NCBI GenBank assembly: GCA_023450085.1 | Contig: JAEXHI010000010.1 | Span: 1-64,000 of the forward strand | Length of the DNA stretch: 64,000 nucleotides | Origin: Bacteroidota bacterium | GTDB taxonomy: Bacteria > Bacteroidota > Bacteroidia > Sphingobacteriales > Sphingobacteriaceae | Reading direction: 5' to 3' | Part shown: piece after piece, positions 7,188-14,747 of the stretch | Layout: each line of letters opens with the position of its first letter | Numbering within the stretch: the stretch's first letter is position 1 | Made by a program: the position numbers and the translations under genes | Notes under the pieces: model-generated | Database searches by the model: none | The model's input: only the letters and a program-made list of their open reading frames with translations | Told to the model about the DNA's origin: nothing

Positions 7188-9545
7188 CTAATGGTCGTCC
7201 AAATTCTCCAAATTCTTGGCAACCTCTGCTTCAGATAGTTTTTTACGCTTTTTATTCTTGTCTAGCCAAAGCATTAAAGCAGGCAATAAGGTTAGATTGA
7301 AAATTAAAGCAACAATTAAAGTGATAGACAATAGGAAGCCCAAAATTACCGTCCCTCCAAAAGTAGAGGCGGTAAAAATGCCAAAACCGAAGAATAGGAT
7401 TAAGGCAATGTGTGTCATGCTTACTCCCGTTTCGGTGATGGTATCGGTAATTACTTTGCTTACGCTATAGTTGGTAAGGTTGAGTTCTTGCTGGTATCTG
7501 GTTAAGAAATAAATGGTTTGGTCGGAAGCCAATCCAAAGGCGATGGTAAAAATCAATATGGTAGACGGTTTCAATGGGATGCCAAAGAAACCCATCAGTC
7601 CAGCAGTGATGATTAAGGGAACTACGTTAGGAAGGAGGGAAATAAACATGATTCCCAAGCTCCTAAACTGCGCCAAGCGCAATAATGAAATCAGCACAAT
7701 AGCTAAGCCAATGCTTTCAAATAAATGCTCCAATAGATAGTCAGTTCCTTTAGAGAAAATAATGCTAGAGCCAGTTAAGGTAACGTTAAAACGTTTTGGA
7801 GAAAGGATAGAATCTATTCGAGGTTTCAGTTCTTCCAATAATTGGTCTAAGCGTTTAGAGCCCACATCGGCCATTTGGAAACTTACGCGTGCCGTTTGCT
7901 TGTCCTTGTCTACGAAATTGGTGAGCATATTCCCATTTCCTTTACCCGAATTTGCAGCATAAATCAGAATGAAATTCTTCTCAAAATCCGATGGCAAACG
8001 ATAAAATGAGGTATCTCCGTTATAAAATACCTGTGTGGCGTATTTTAATCCAGTATTTAAAGAAATAGAACGAGAAAACTCTGGATAAGCGGCAATCATC
8101 TGTTCCAATTTGTCGATTTTGTTGAGCGATGATAGGCTTAAAATACCATTCTTTCGTTTGGTGTCAACACTAATTTCCAGTGGTAAAATCCCCTCGAAAT
8201 TCTTCTCGAAAAACTTAAGATCGGTTAATATTTTAGAGCTTTTCGGTAAATCATCTACCACATAGCCATTTACATTGATGCGATAAACGCCAATTAGCGA
8301 AATAACTGTTAGAATGATGGTAATGATATAAATTGAAGCACTTTTATGTTGAACCAGTTTGTCTGTTTTGGCTAGTAACCTATCCAAGAAATTTGGTTCG
8401 TGTGTTCCTTGTGTTTTGCTTTTTGGCGCAGGTAGATAGCTGAAAATAGCAGGAATTAAACATAAGCTCATCAACCAAGTAAACATTACATTTAATGCTG
8501 CTACACTTCCGAATTGCATTAGTAGTTCACTTCCTGTAAAATAAAGTACACCAAACCCAATAGCAGCGGTAATGTTCGCAATTAAAGTGGTTACCGAAAT
8601 TCTTTCTACGGTAACGCTCCATGCTTTTTGCTTATCGCCATGCTTTTTAAGTTCGTTGTGGTATTTGTTTAATAGCAAAATACTGTTCGGAATGCCGATA
8701 ATTACAATAAGAGGAGGGATTAATCCCGTTAAGATGGTGATTTCATAACCGAATAATACCAAGGTGCCCACGCTCCAAATTACCCCCATAATCACCACGA
8801 GTATTGGGAAAAATACGGCCGAGAAACTGCGGAAGAAAATAATCAATATCAAGGCCGAAACCAGAATAGATAGGCCAAGGAAAAGCACGAATTCGTTGGA
8901 AACGAGCTTACTGGTTGCCGTTCTGATATAAGGTAATCCTGATAAGTGGACCTCTATGTTCTCGCTCTTGCCAAAAGCCAAAGCTTTTTCTTCTATTTCT
9001 TTTAGAATAGGATTTCTAGCGGCCGAGTTAAGGATTTTCTGGTCGAAAGTAACGGCCATTAACGTGGCGTTAGTTTCGGTATGATACAGAAGGCCCTTGT
9101 AAAAAGGCAATTGGTTTAACTTGCTTTTCAACGAATCCATTTCCGCATCGGTAGCAATGATTTTGCCTGGAAGTGGTTTTACGGTAAACTTCTGGTTAAC
9201 GGTGTCTTTTTCCAATTCAAAAAACTTGCCGATGGAAAGTACGCCTTTAATACCTTTAAGTTGTTGTAGCTCGTTAGAAAGTTTCGCCCATTTATTATAG
9301 GTGTCTTTTTGGAAGATTTTATCGTCTTTAATACCAATCACTACAATACTGCCGTCTTCTCCAAACTGCTTTTTAAAAGCATTGTATTTGATGAAAACCG
9401 AATCGGTTAGCGGTAGGATTTTGCTTCCTGCATAAGAAAGTTTAATGTTTTTGGCCTGCCAGCCCATAAAGATGGTAATGGCAATAAATAAAAGGATAAG
9501 GAGAACGCGATTTTTTAAAATAGCATTAGATAGTTTTACCCACAT
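7188..9545 (-). CDS. MMPL/RND-superfamily exporter
   Basis: A 785-aa membrane protein with the RND/MMPL duplication: one N-terminal helix, a large extracytoplasmic loop, then a five-helix block (about 205-370), repeated as helix (about 405), second loop and five-helix block (about 610-765). The stretches ending PPLIVIIGIPNSI and TIAFGLASDQT are the usual transmembrane signatures with charged or polar residues of the proton relay. It resembles the predicted RND exporters or hopanoid/lipid transporters of Bacteroidota. The substrate cannot be read from sequence. It stands alone with its own start and diverges from dgkA. Confidence 0.88.
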   Translation of the reverse strand: MWVKLSNAILKNRVLLILLFIAITIFMGWQAKNIKLSYAGSKILPLTDSVFIKYNAFKKQFGEDGSIVVIGIKDDKIFQKDTYNKWAKLSNELQQLKGIKGVLSIGKFFELEKDTVNQKFTVKPLPGKIIATDAEMDSLKSKLNQLPFYKGLLYHTETNATLMAVTFDQKILNSAARNPILKEIEEKALAFGKSENIEVHLSGLPYIRTATSKLVSNEFVLFLGLSILVSALILIIFFRSFSAVFFPILVVIMGVIWSVGTLVLFGYEITILTGLIPPLIVIIGIPNSILLLNKYHNELKKHGDKQKAWSVTVERISVTTLIANITAAIGFGVLYFTGSELLMQFGSVAALNVMFTWLMSLCLIPAIFSYLPAPKSKTQGTHEPNFLDRLLAKTDKLVQHKSASIYIITIILTVISLIGVYRINVNGYVVDDLPKSSKILTDLKFFEKNFEGILPLEISVDTKRKNGILSLSSLNKIDKLEQMIAAYPEFSRSISLNTGLKYATQVFYNGDTSFYRLPSDFEKNFILIYAANSGKGNGNMLTNFVDKDKQTARVSFQMADVGSKRLDQLLEELKPRIDSILSPKRFNVTLTGSSIIFSKGTDYLLEHLFESIGLAIVLISLLRLAQFRSLGIMFISLLPNVVPLIITAGLMGFFGIPLKPSTILIFTIAFGLASDQTIYFLTRYQQELNLTNYSVSKVITDTITETGVSMTHIALILFFGFGIFTASTFGGTVILGFLLSITLIVALIFNLTLLPALMLWLDKNKKRKKLSEAEVAKNLENLDDH

Positions 9546-9697
9546 ATAGATTTATAAAAAAATGTAAAGAACGCATAAAATTGACGGATTACAAAATAAC
9601 CAAGCTATTTATGCGGGGTCTTTGTTTATATAAACAGTGATTTTACTGTAAATGTTGTTTAAAAAATGAAGTAACTTTAAAACTCACAAACTTCCAT

Positions 9698-10048
9698 TTG
9701 ATGAATAGGTTTTTGAAGAGTTTTAAGTTTGCAGCGAAAGGATTGTCCTACACCATAGCGACACAGCCGAATTTCATATTTCACCTTGCTGCAGCATTGC
9801 TGGTGGTTATGGCAGGTTGGTACTTTGGTGTCTCAAAAGGAGAGTGGCTGGCTATTATAATTTGCATAGGATTGGTAATGGTGACCGAATTGCTGAATAC
9901 GGCCATCGAAGTTTTGGTAGATTGGTTGTCGCCAGAATATAATGTGAAAGCTGGTTTGGTGAAAGATATTGCAGCTGGGGCAGTTTTGGTGGCCGCTTTG
10001 GTGGCATTAGTCGTTGCATTCGTTATTTTCGTGCCCAAAATATTTTAA
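9698..10048 (+). CDS. dgkA: Diacylglycerol kinase family membrane protein
   Basis: A 116-aa protein with three membrane helices and the DgkA catalytic signature ELLNTAIE (about residues 66-73), followed by KAGLVKDIAAGAVLVA. It phosphorylates diacylglycerol or undecaprenol at the inner membrane for lipid recycling. Length agrees with the family. It is adjacent to recO: the recO ATG directly follows the dgkA stop, so the two are likely cotranscribed. Confidence 0.93.
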   Translation: MMNRFLKSFKFAAKGLSYTIATQPNFIFHLAAALLVVMAGWYFGVSKGEWLAIIICIGLVMVTELLNTAIEVLVDWLSPEYNVKAGLVKDIAAGAVLVAALVALVVAFVIFVPKIF

Positions 10049-10774
10049 ATGCTACATAAAACCCGAGGGATAGTGTTGAGAGTAACTACCTATAGTGAAA
10101 GTAGTGTAGTGGTACAAATGTTTACCGAAAAGTTCGGTATACAGTCTTACCTAATTAACGGTGTGAAAAAGCCCAAGGCTAAAATCCCGATGAATATCCT
10201 GCAACCACTTCATTTGTTGGATATGGTGGTCTATTATAAACAGAATACACAAATACAAAGAATAACCGAAGCCAGGCCAGTGCCCATATTCAAAAGTATC
10301 CCCTATGAGGTGATTAAAAATACCATCATTCAGTTTTTGAATGAAGTGTTGTATAAAAGTATTAGGCAGCAACATGTGGATGAGCAGTTGTTCGAATACC
10401 TTTACCATGCGATTAGCTGGTTTGATGAAGCCGATGAGCTGAGTGTAAATTTCCATTTATCGTTTTTAATGAAATTGACCCGCTTTTTAGGTTTTGCCCC
10501 GCAAGCTCAGGTAAGAGCCGATCAGAAATATTTCGATTTGCAAGAAGGGAGCTTTACTTCGGTTGCTCCTGTGCACCCTTATTTTACAGCTGATGTAGAT
10601 GGAAACTCCCTAATGCAGCTGTTGAATACCCCTTTTGAAAAAATTAATGAAATTAAATTTTCGAATGCCTATAGGCGCTTGGTTTTGGATAAAATATTGA
10701 TTTACTATCAATTGCATACGGCTTCTTTTGGCCAAATAAAGTCACATCAAATACTTGAAGAGGTTCTTTCCTAA
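10049..10774 (+). CDS. recO: DNA repair protein RecO
   Basis: A 241-aa protein with the N-terminal OB-fold opening KTRGIVLRVTTYSESSVVVQMFTEKFG and a helical C-terminal region (FLMKLTRFLGFAP). RecO works in the RecFOR pathway, loading RecA on SSB-coated single-stranded DNA and annealing strands. There is no cysteine in the protein, so the zinc site of some RecO proteins is missing. It begins at the base after the dgkA stop. The tRNA array promoter starts about 20 bp downstream. Confidence 0.93.
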   Translation: MLHKTRGIVLRVTTYSESSVVVQMFTEKFGIQSYLINGVKKPKAKIPMNILQPLHLLDMVVYYKQNTQIQRITEARPVPIFKSIPYEVIKNTIIQFLNEVLYKSIRQQHVDEQLFEYLYHAISWFDEADELSVNFHLSFLMKLTRFLGFAPQAQVRADQKYFDLQEGSFTSVAPVHPYFTADVDGNSLMQLLNTPFEKINEIKFSNAYRRLVLDKILIYYQLHTASFGQIKSHQILEEVLS

Positions 10775-10791
10775 AAAAAATAAAAAAAGAA

Positions 10792-10821
10792 TTGCAATGA
10801 AATAATATAACGCTATATTTG
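10792..10821 (+). promoter_or_regulatory. Promoter of the tRNA-Val array
   Basis: TTG at 10792-10794, a 19-bp spacer, then TATATTTG at 10814-10821. This is an exact fit to the Bacteroidota sigma-A consensus TTTG-N19-TAnnTTTG apart from the first T of the upstream box. Transcription would begin near 10828. Confidence 0.7.
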
Positions 10822-10873
10822 CATTCCCAAACGGAATTAGAGGGTTCGCTCAAAGGTTCAATAAGGGGAAAAC

Positions 10874-10926
10874 GAGAGTGCTAGTTCAGTTGGTTCTGAA
10901 CATCCTGACTGATATCGGGAGGGTCA
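10874..10926 (+). pseudogene. Degenerate tRNA-like copy 1
   Basis: CTAGTTCAGTTGGTTCTGAAC matches the D-arm of the neighbouring tRNA-Val. It is followed by an anticodon-arm-like CCTGA-CTGATAT-CGGG and AGGGTCACT. The T-arm and 3' acceptor strand are absent. It is the first element after the promoter. Confidence 0.5.
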
Positions 10927-10952
10927 CTCAAATTGAAATAATAAAAAACTCT

Positions 10953-11027
10953 GGAGGATTAGCTCAGCTGGTTCAGAGCACCTGCCTTACAAGCAGGGGG
11001 TCACTGGTTCGAACCCAGTATCCTCCA
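10953..11027 (+). tRNA. tRNA-Val (anticodon TAC)
   Basis: A 75-nt cloverleaf: acceptor GGAGGAT/ATCCTCC with discriminator A at 11027, D-arm GCTC...GAGC, anticodon stem CCTGC/GCAGG with loop CTTACAA (TAC, reading GTA and other Val codons), T-arm ACTGG-TTCGAAC-CCAGT. No CCA is encoded. It is identical to the copy at 11153-11227. Confidence 0.95.
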
Positions 11028-11070
11028 CTAAAAGTTTACAGGATAGTAAACAATTTCAAATAAAAACTAT

Positions 11071-11126
11071 TGAGGATTAGCTCAGCTAGTTCAGAACATC
11101 CCGACTAACATCGGGAGGGTCAATGG
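11071..11126 (+). pseudogene. Degenerate tRNA-like copy 2
   Basis: TGAGGATTAGCTCAGCTAG keeps the 5' acceptor and D-arm of tRNA-Val. It is followed by CCCGA-CTAACAT-CGGG in place of the anticodon arm and AGGGTCAATGG. The T-arm and 3' acceptor strand are replaced by AT-rich sequence. Confidence 0.55.
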
Positions 11127-11152
11127 AATTTGAAATGTAAATTGAAGAAAAT

Positions 11153-11227
11153 GGAGGATTAGCTCAGCTGGTTCAGAGCACCTGCCTTACAAGCAGGGGG
11201 TCACTGGTTCGAACCCAGTATCCTCCA
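11153..11227 (+). tRNA. tRNA-Val (anticodon TAC), second copy
   Basis: Sequence identical over 75 nt to 10953-11027, including acceptor stem, TAC anticodon and TTCGAAC T-loop. It is followed by a strong terminator at 11232-11264, which probably ends the primary transcript. Confidence 0.95.
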
Positions 11228-11231
11228 CATC

Positions 11232-11264
11232 AAGCCTTATTAGTTTTGCTAGTGAGGCTTTTTT
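11232..11264 (+). terminator. Terminator after the second tRNA-Val
   Basis: AAGCCTTATTA and TAGTGAGGCTT pair (with G-U) around a short loop and are followed by six T residues. Near copies follow the degenerate units at 11372-11404 and 11513-11545. Confidence 0.8.
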
Positions 11265-11290
11265 GTTTTCGGATATTTTAATAAATCCTT

Positions 11291-11367
11291 TTAGGATTAG
11301 TTCGGCTGGTTCGTGGCATCCCGATTTACCATCGGGAGGTTTATTGGTTCGAACCCAGTATCCTCCA
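11291..11367 (+). pseudogene. Degenerate tRNA-Val-like copy 3 (141-bp repeat unit)
   Basis: A 77-nt relative of tRNA-Val. The T-arm (TTGGTTCGAACCCAGT) and 3' acceptor strand ATCCTCCA are intact. The 5' strand is TTAGGAT, so the first two acceptor pairs fail and the D-stem is broken. The anticodon arm is a different but perfectly paired stem, CCCGA-TTTACCA-TCGGG, still with TAC in the loop. It is followed by a terminator at 11372-11404. Confidence 0.65.
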
Positions 11368-11371
11368 CATC

Positions 11372-11404
11372 AAGCCTTATCAATTTTTCTGGTAAGGCTT
11401 TTTT
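11372..11404 (+). terminator. Terminator of repeat unit 3
   Basis: AAGCCTTATCA pairs with TGGTAAGGCTT, followed by a T run. It differs from its neighbours by changes on both arms that keep the pairing. Confidence 0.7.
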
Positions 11405-11431
11405 GTCTTTTGGACATTTTAATAAATCCTA

Positions 11432-11508
11432 AAAGGATTAGCTCGGTTGGTTCATGGCATCCCGATTTACCCTCGGGAGGTCCACTGGTTCGAACCCAGT
11501 ATCCTCCA
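11432..11508 (+). pseudogene. Degenerate tRNA-Val-like copy 4 (141-bp repeat unit)
   Basis: A 77-nt copy like that at 11291 but with 5' strand AAAGGAT, D-region AGCTCGGTTGGTTCATGGC, anticodon arm CCCGA-TTTACCC-TCGGG and a perfect T-arm ACTGG/CCAGT. The upstream AATCCT-AAA-AGGATT hairpin has the loop inverted relative to its neighbours. Confidence 0.65.
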
Positions 11509-11512
11509 CATC

Positions 11513-11545
11513 AAGCCTTATTAGTTTTGCTAGTGAGGCTTTTTT
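11513..11545 (+). terminator. Terminator of repeat unit 4
   Basis: Same hairpin and T run as the one at 11232-11264. Confidence 0.7.
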
Positions 11546-11572
11546 GTCTTTTGGATATTTTAATAAATCCTT

Positions 11573-11649
11573 TTAGGATTAGTTCGGCTGGTTCGTGGCA
11601 TCCCGATTTACCCTCGGGAGGTTTACTGGTTCGAACCCAGTATCCTCCA
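11573..11649 (+). pseudogene. Degenerate tRNA-Val-like copy 5 (141-bp repeat unit)
   Basis: A 77-nt copy nearly identical to the one at 11291 (anticodon loop TTTACCC, perfect T-arm). After the 3' strand only the left arm of the terminator (AAGCCTTACT) is present; the right arm is lost where the GIY-YIG gene begins. Confidence 0.65.
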
Positions 11650-11697
11650 CATCAAGCCTTACTGGTTTTTATTGTCTTTTCTTATTATCTTGAGGAT

Positions 11698-11937
11698 ATG
11701 TTCTATACCTATGTTATTTATTCTATTTCTCGTAATCGCTATTATGTTGGTTCAACCTCTAATTTGCAAGAGCGCTTGTTAAAGCATAATACAAATCATA
11801 AGGGATTTACAGGAAAGGCTAATGATTGGGAAATTGTTCATTCGGAAGAATTTCCTTCAAAAGAAGAGGCACTTGCAAGAGAGAAGCAAATTAAATCATG
11901 GAAAAGTAGAAAGATGATAGAGAAGTTGTTTTGTTAA
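11698..11937 (+). CDS. Single-domain GIY-YIG nuclease
   Basis: A 79-aa protein that is just a GIY-YIG domain: YTYVIYS (residues 3-9) for GIY, YYVGST (15-20) for YIG, the conserved Arg in NLQERLLKHN (R26), and a helix rich in charged residues ending EALAREKQIKSWKSRKMIEKLF. The family cuts DNA; stand-alone forms are common in Bacteroidota and their targets are mostly unknown. The reading frame is also open upstream through the tRNA-like repeats, but the ATG at 11698 starts exactly at the domain, so that start is chosen. It lies between degenerate copies 5 and 6; its stop codon abuts the remnant of copy 6. Confidence 0.85.
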   Translation: MFYTYVIYSISRNRYYVGSTSNLQERLLKHNTNHKGFTGKANDWEIVHSEEFPSKEEALAREKQIKSWKSRKMIEKLFC

Positions 11938-12000
11938 GCTGCTCCATAGCATCCCGATTTACCCTCGGGAGGTTCACTGGTTTGAACCAAGTATCCTCCA
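11937..12000 (+). pseudogene. Degenerate tRNA-Val-like copy 6, 5'-truncated
   Basis: It begins in the D-arm (AGCTGCTCCATAGC) directly at the GIY-YIG stop codon. It then has the same CCCGA-TTTACCC-TCGGG arm, a T-arm with one mismatch (ACTGG/CAAGT) and ATCCTCCA. The 5' acceptor strand is missing. Confidence 0.6.
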
Positions 12001-12004
12001 CACT

Positions 12005-12036
12005 AAGTCTTATTAGTTTTTCTGATGAGGCTTTTT
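12005..12036 (+). terminator. Terminator of repeat unit 6
   Basis: AAGTCTTAT pairs with ATGAGGCTT (with G-U) and is followed by TTTTTG. It is a diverged copy of the array terminators and closes the array. Confidence 0.6.
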
Positions 12037-12100
12037 GTTTTTGGGCGTTTTGTCTTAAAGACGAGTTCGATATCCGCTAAGGAATTTTGAAGGGGAGAAG

Positions 12101-12742
12101 TTAGATATCTTCGTTAATAGTTAAAAGGTTTTTTTGCACATTAAAGTGGTATCGGCTTGTATGGGTCTCAAACCAATCATGCCAGCCTGAAATCCAAGAA
12201 GTGCTGAAATAAGACTTAAGTTTGTAGGGGTCGTCACTAAAGTCTAACAGTTGAATGTAGATGATCTCTTCTCCATTTGCATTTCTATAACCGATATATT
12301 GTTTGTATTTATAGGGTAGTTGAGTTTGCCATTTCGGGCAGAAAAAATCAAATTGCTTCCGTTGGTCAGCGTGTTGTTTTTTCGCAATCTTTAGGGATTT
12401 TTTATCATTACGTGCTTCAAGAGCCTTAATCGTGGCATCCCAATTATTTTGGTTAAAACTGAGTTTGGCGATACAGAATTGTTCGACCATTTGAGTATCA
12501 ATTTTCCGGATAAGTGCGGTGTCTGGCATGAAGAAGGTTCTTTGTTTATCGATAGGTCCGTTGTCCAGTATTCTTTTAGCGTAAGTGGCTGGAAAGATAG
12601 TTCCTTCCGCTTTCCCTATGGTGAAAACTATAATTTGTTCTTTTTCTTTGGCGTCTAATTTATCTAAGGAGATGCCATAGTTGTCTGATTGCGCTTTGAC
12701 GGAATTGCAAAAAAAGATGATTGGGATAAGATATTTTAACAT
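12101..12742 (-). CDS. Secreted hypothetical protein
   Basis: A 213-aa protein with a short cleavable signal peptide (hydrophobic residues 3-16, likely cut after VKAQ). I recognise no family. The mature part is mixed alpha/beta, basic and aromatic-rich, with WHDWFETHTSRYHFNVQ near the C-terminus, and has only a few cysteines. It stands alone, convergent with the tRNA array and divergent from the tandem secreted paralogues. The promoter region would be within 12743-13032, which is AT-rich and otherwise empty. Confidence 0.7.
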   Translation of the reverse strand: MLKYLIPIIFFCNSVKAQSDNYGISLDKLDAKEKEQIIVFTIGKAEGTIFPATYAKRILDNGPIDKQRTFFMPDTALIRKIDTQMVEQFCIAKLSFNQNNWDATIKALEARNDKKSLKIAKKQHADQRKQFDFFCPKWQTQLPYKYKQYIGYRNANGEEIIYIQLLDFSDDPYKLKSYFSTSWISGWHDWFETHTSRYHFNVQKNLLTINEDI

Positions 12743-13032
12743 TATTAAAAGTAAGTGTTTGGTCCAAGTTATGATTTTGGGCGCTTTGGTAGAAACTATG
12801 TTGAACTTTTTTGAAATGTTGGTTAATGCTCATTTGAATTTTAACCATGTTTTGTTGTCTAAAATTAGCAAGAGGTTAGGTTGGCCATGTAAATCAATTG
12901 TGCCAAATTAGCTGTTTTTAGTGGTTTTTGTTTGATAATCAATTTGTTGTATCTATTTTTTTTAAAAAAAATTGGAAGTAAAACTTCGTTAAGTTAACTT
13001 TATGTTATCTACTAACATGATTTTTACAGCCT

Positions 13033-13830
13033 ATGAGAACGCTATCTATCTCTTGTGCCGCTTTATTATTAAGCTGCGGCATTAGTCTTTTTGCCCAACA
13101 AACTGGGGTGAATACTAAAAACCCACAAGGACCATTACACGTTGATTCTAAGAAGAACAATGCCTCAAGCGGTACGCCCACTGCAGCGGAAGCTGATGAT
13201 GATTTTATTGTAGATGCCAATGGCAAGGTGGGTATTGGAATATTAAGCCCTAGTACCAGGTTACATATTAAAAGTGCCACGCAAGGTGCAATACGTATTG
13301 TAGATGGTCGTCAGGGTATAGACAAGTTGTTGGTGAGTGATGCCTTTGGCGTAGGAACTTGGGTGACACCCGCAGTAAAAAGGGCTTCTGTAAAGGGAGT
13401 TTTCCCAGCGGCTACAACAATTACAAATGCCTCACCATTTACTGGCGTTATTAACACAGGCCAGTATATTACCCTTAGTCCAGGCAAATGGGTGGTAAGT
13501 GCTGGTATTATATTTGAAAGTACCCCAACGGGTTCGCCAACCATGGGTTGGGTTCATGCCTATCTTTCAACAAATACAGCTGCCGTTCAACAAATTGGCT
13601 TTACCCACTTAGGGCTTGCTGGTCCTAACACCACTTACGCTGGCGTATTGTATGGTAACTTTTTAACCTATACGCCTACAACGCCAAGAAAGAGCTTTAT
13701 TTCGGGAAGTTCATTGATAGAGGTTACCGGTACTTCACCCTTAACCATTTATCTGGTAATTGAGAAGTTTAGTTATACCTACAGGACTAACGCTCCGCAA
13801 AATTATTTTTATGCGGTGCCAATCAACTAG
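13033..13830 (+). CDS. Secreted tail-fibre-like protein, tandem paralogue 1
   Basis: A 265-aa protein with a signal peptide (residues 1-21, ending SLFAQ). The N-terminal module has GVNTKNPQGPLHVDSKKNN and VGIGILSPSTRLHI, the VGIGT-P-LHV-like signature of bacterial fibre or surface proteins in Bacteroidota. A C-terminal domain (about 125-265) of beta strands starts near GKWVVSAG and ends NYFYAVPIN, compatible with a C1q/TNF-like jelly roll; that fold is my inference. It is the first of three adjacent paralogues with 48- and 65-bp gaps. The upstream TAACTTTA near 12994 is a weak -7 box. Confidence 0.75.
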   Translation: MRTLSISCAALLLSCGISLFAQQTGVNTKNPQGPLHVDSKKNNASSGTPTAAEADDDFIVDANGKVGIGILSPSTRLHIKSATQGAIRIVDGRQGIDKLLVSDAFGVGTWVTPAVKRASVKGVFPAATTITNASPFTGVINTGQYITLSPGKWVVSAGIIFESTPTGSPTMGWVHAYLSTNTAAVQQIGFTHLGLAGPNTTYAGVLYGNFLTYTPTTPRKSFISGSSLIEVTGTSPLTIYLVIEKFSYTYRTNAPQNYFYAVPIN

Positions 13831-13878
13831 CGGTGCTTATTTGATTTATAAGATTTTTATTTCGCTAAAGACAAAACT

Positions 13879-14682
13879 ATGAAAGTTCAACATATTTATT
13901 TAACAATTTTGTTTCCCCTATTTGGTTTTGGCAGTTTTGCCCAACAAGCAGGTGTGAACACCAAAAATCCAAAGGGTGCATTGCACGTTGATGCTAAAAA
14001 AAACAACGCCGTAACGGGCACGCCAACCACAGTAGAGGCTGATGATGATTTTATAGTAGGTACTGATGGAAAAGTGGGGATAGGTATTTTGGCACCAAGC
14101 GTAAAGCTGCACCTAAAAAGCTCCATTAGCCCAGCCATTACCATTGTGGATGGTACCCAGGGAGCTGGCAAAGTATTGACCTCCGATGCCAATGGGGTTG
14201 GCACTTGGGTAACACCGCCATTGACCAAAACGGCAAAATTGGGTAATTTCCCAAGTGGCTCTTTTGTTTACCCTGTGCCAAACGGTACAGCTAGTCCCGT
14301 ATATTCTTTATTGAGCATATCCCTGCCGCCAGGTGAATGGGCGGTAAACCTAGGGTTGGTTTTTGATAATTTAGGTACTAATACATTTTGGCAAGACATA
14401 TACTTGTCAAGTACTTCGTCTGGGAGTATAACACGTACTAATTTTACGCATTCGAGTTCTGCCACTGATCCCTTGTATGGCGGCGTATTAACGGGCTCGG
14501 TAGCTTTTACACCAAATACGGCAGTTAACAGAAAAGGTTTTGTTACAGGTCGTGCTATAATAACAGTTACAGGAAGTTCAACCAGTACTATTTATTTGAT
14601 GTTGCAAAACCAGACGTCGGGATATTATCGGTTCGACCCCTTAGCTCCTGAAAATTATTTTTATGCCTTTCCTTTGAATTAG
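13879..14682 (+). CDS. Secreted tail-fibre-like protein, tandem paralogue 2
   Basis: A 267-aa paralogue of the preceding gene. Signal peptide ends GSFAQQ; the module GVNTKNPKGALHVDAKKNN and VGIGILAPSVKLHL is conserved, as are the linker DGTQGAGKVLTSDANGVGTWV and the C-terminal strands (GEWAVNLGLVFD; terminal NYFYAFPLN). The C-terminal domain has diverged far more than the N-terminal module, as expected for variable binding heads on a shared stalk. No enzymatic motif is seen. Confidence 0.75.
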   Translation: MKVQHIYLTILFPLFGFGSFAQQAGVNTKNPKGALHVDAKKNNAVTGTPTTVEADDDFIVGTDGKVGIGILAPSVKLHLKSSISPAITIVDGTQGAGKVLTSDANGVGTWVTPPLTKTAKLGNFPSGSFVYPVPNGTASPVYSLLSISLPPGEWAVNLGLVFDNLGTNTFWQDIYLSSTSSGSITRTNFTHSSSATDPLYGGVLTGSVAFTPNTAVNRKGFVTGRAIITVTGSSTSTIYLMLQNQTSGYYRFDPLAPENYFYAFPLN

Positions 14683-14747
14683 TAAAGGAAGAATATTTAA
14701 AGATACCCTAAAAAAACAAAACTTAATCACTCTTACCTTGGAAAATA

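Noticed and set aside
11263..11937. A 224-aa open frame running through the tRNA-like repeats into the GIY-YIG gene.
   Set aside because: Its repeat period of about 141 bp is a multiple of three, so the frame stays open by chance across the tRNA-like units. The translated segments are the conserved tRNA arms. Only the last 79 residues make a real domain.
13896..14228. Minus-strand frames of 60-110 aa opposite the fibre-like genes.
   Set aside because: They are shadows of the conserved plus-strand modules, with cysteine- and proline-rich sequence and no initiation context.
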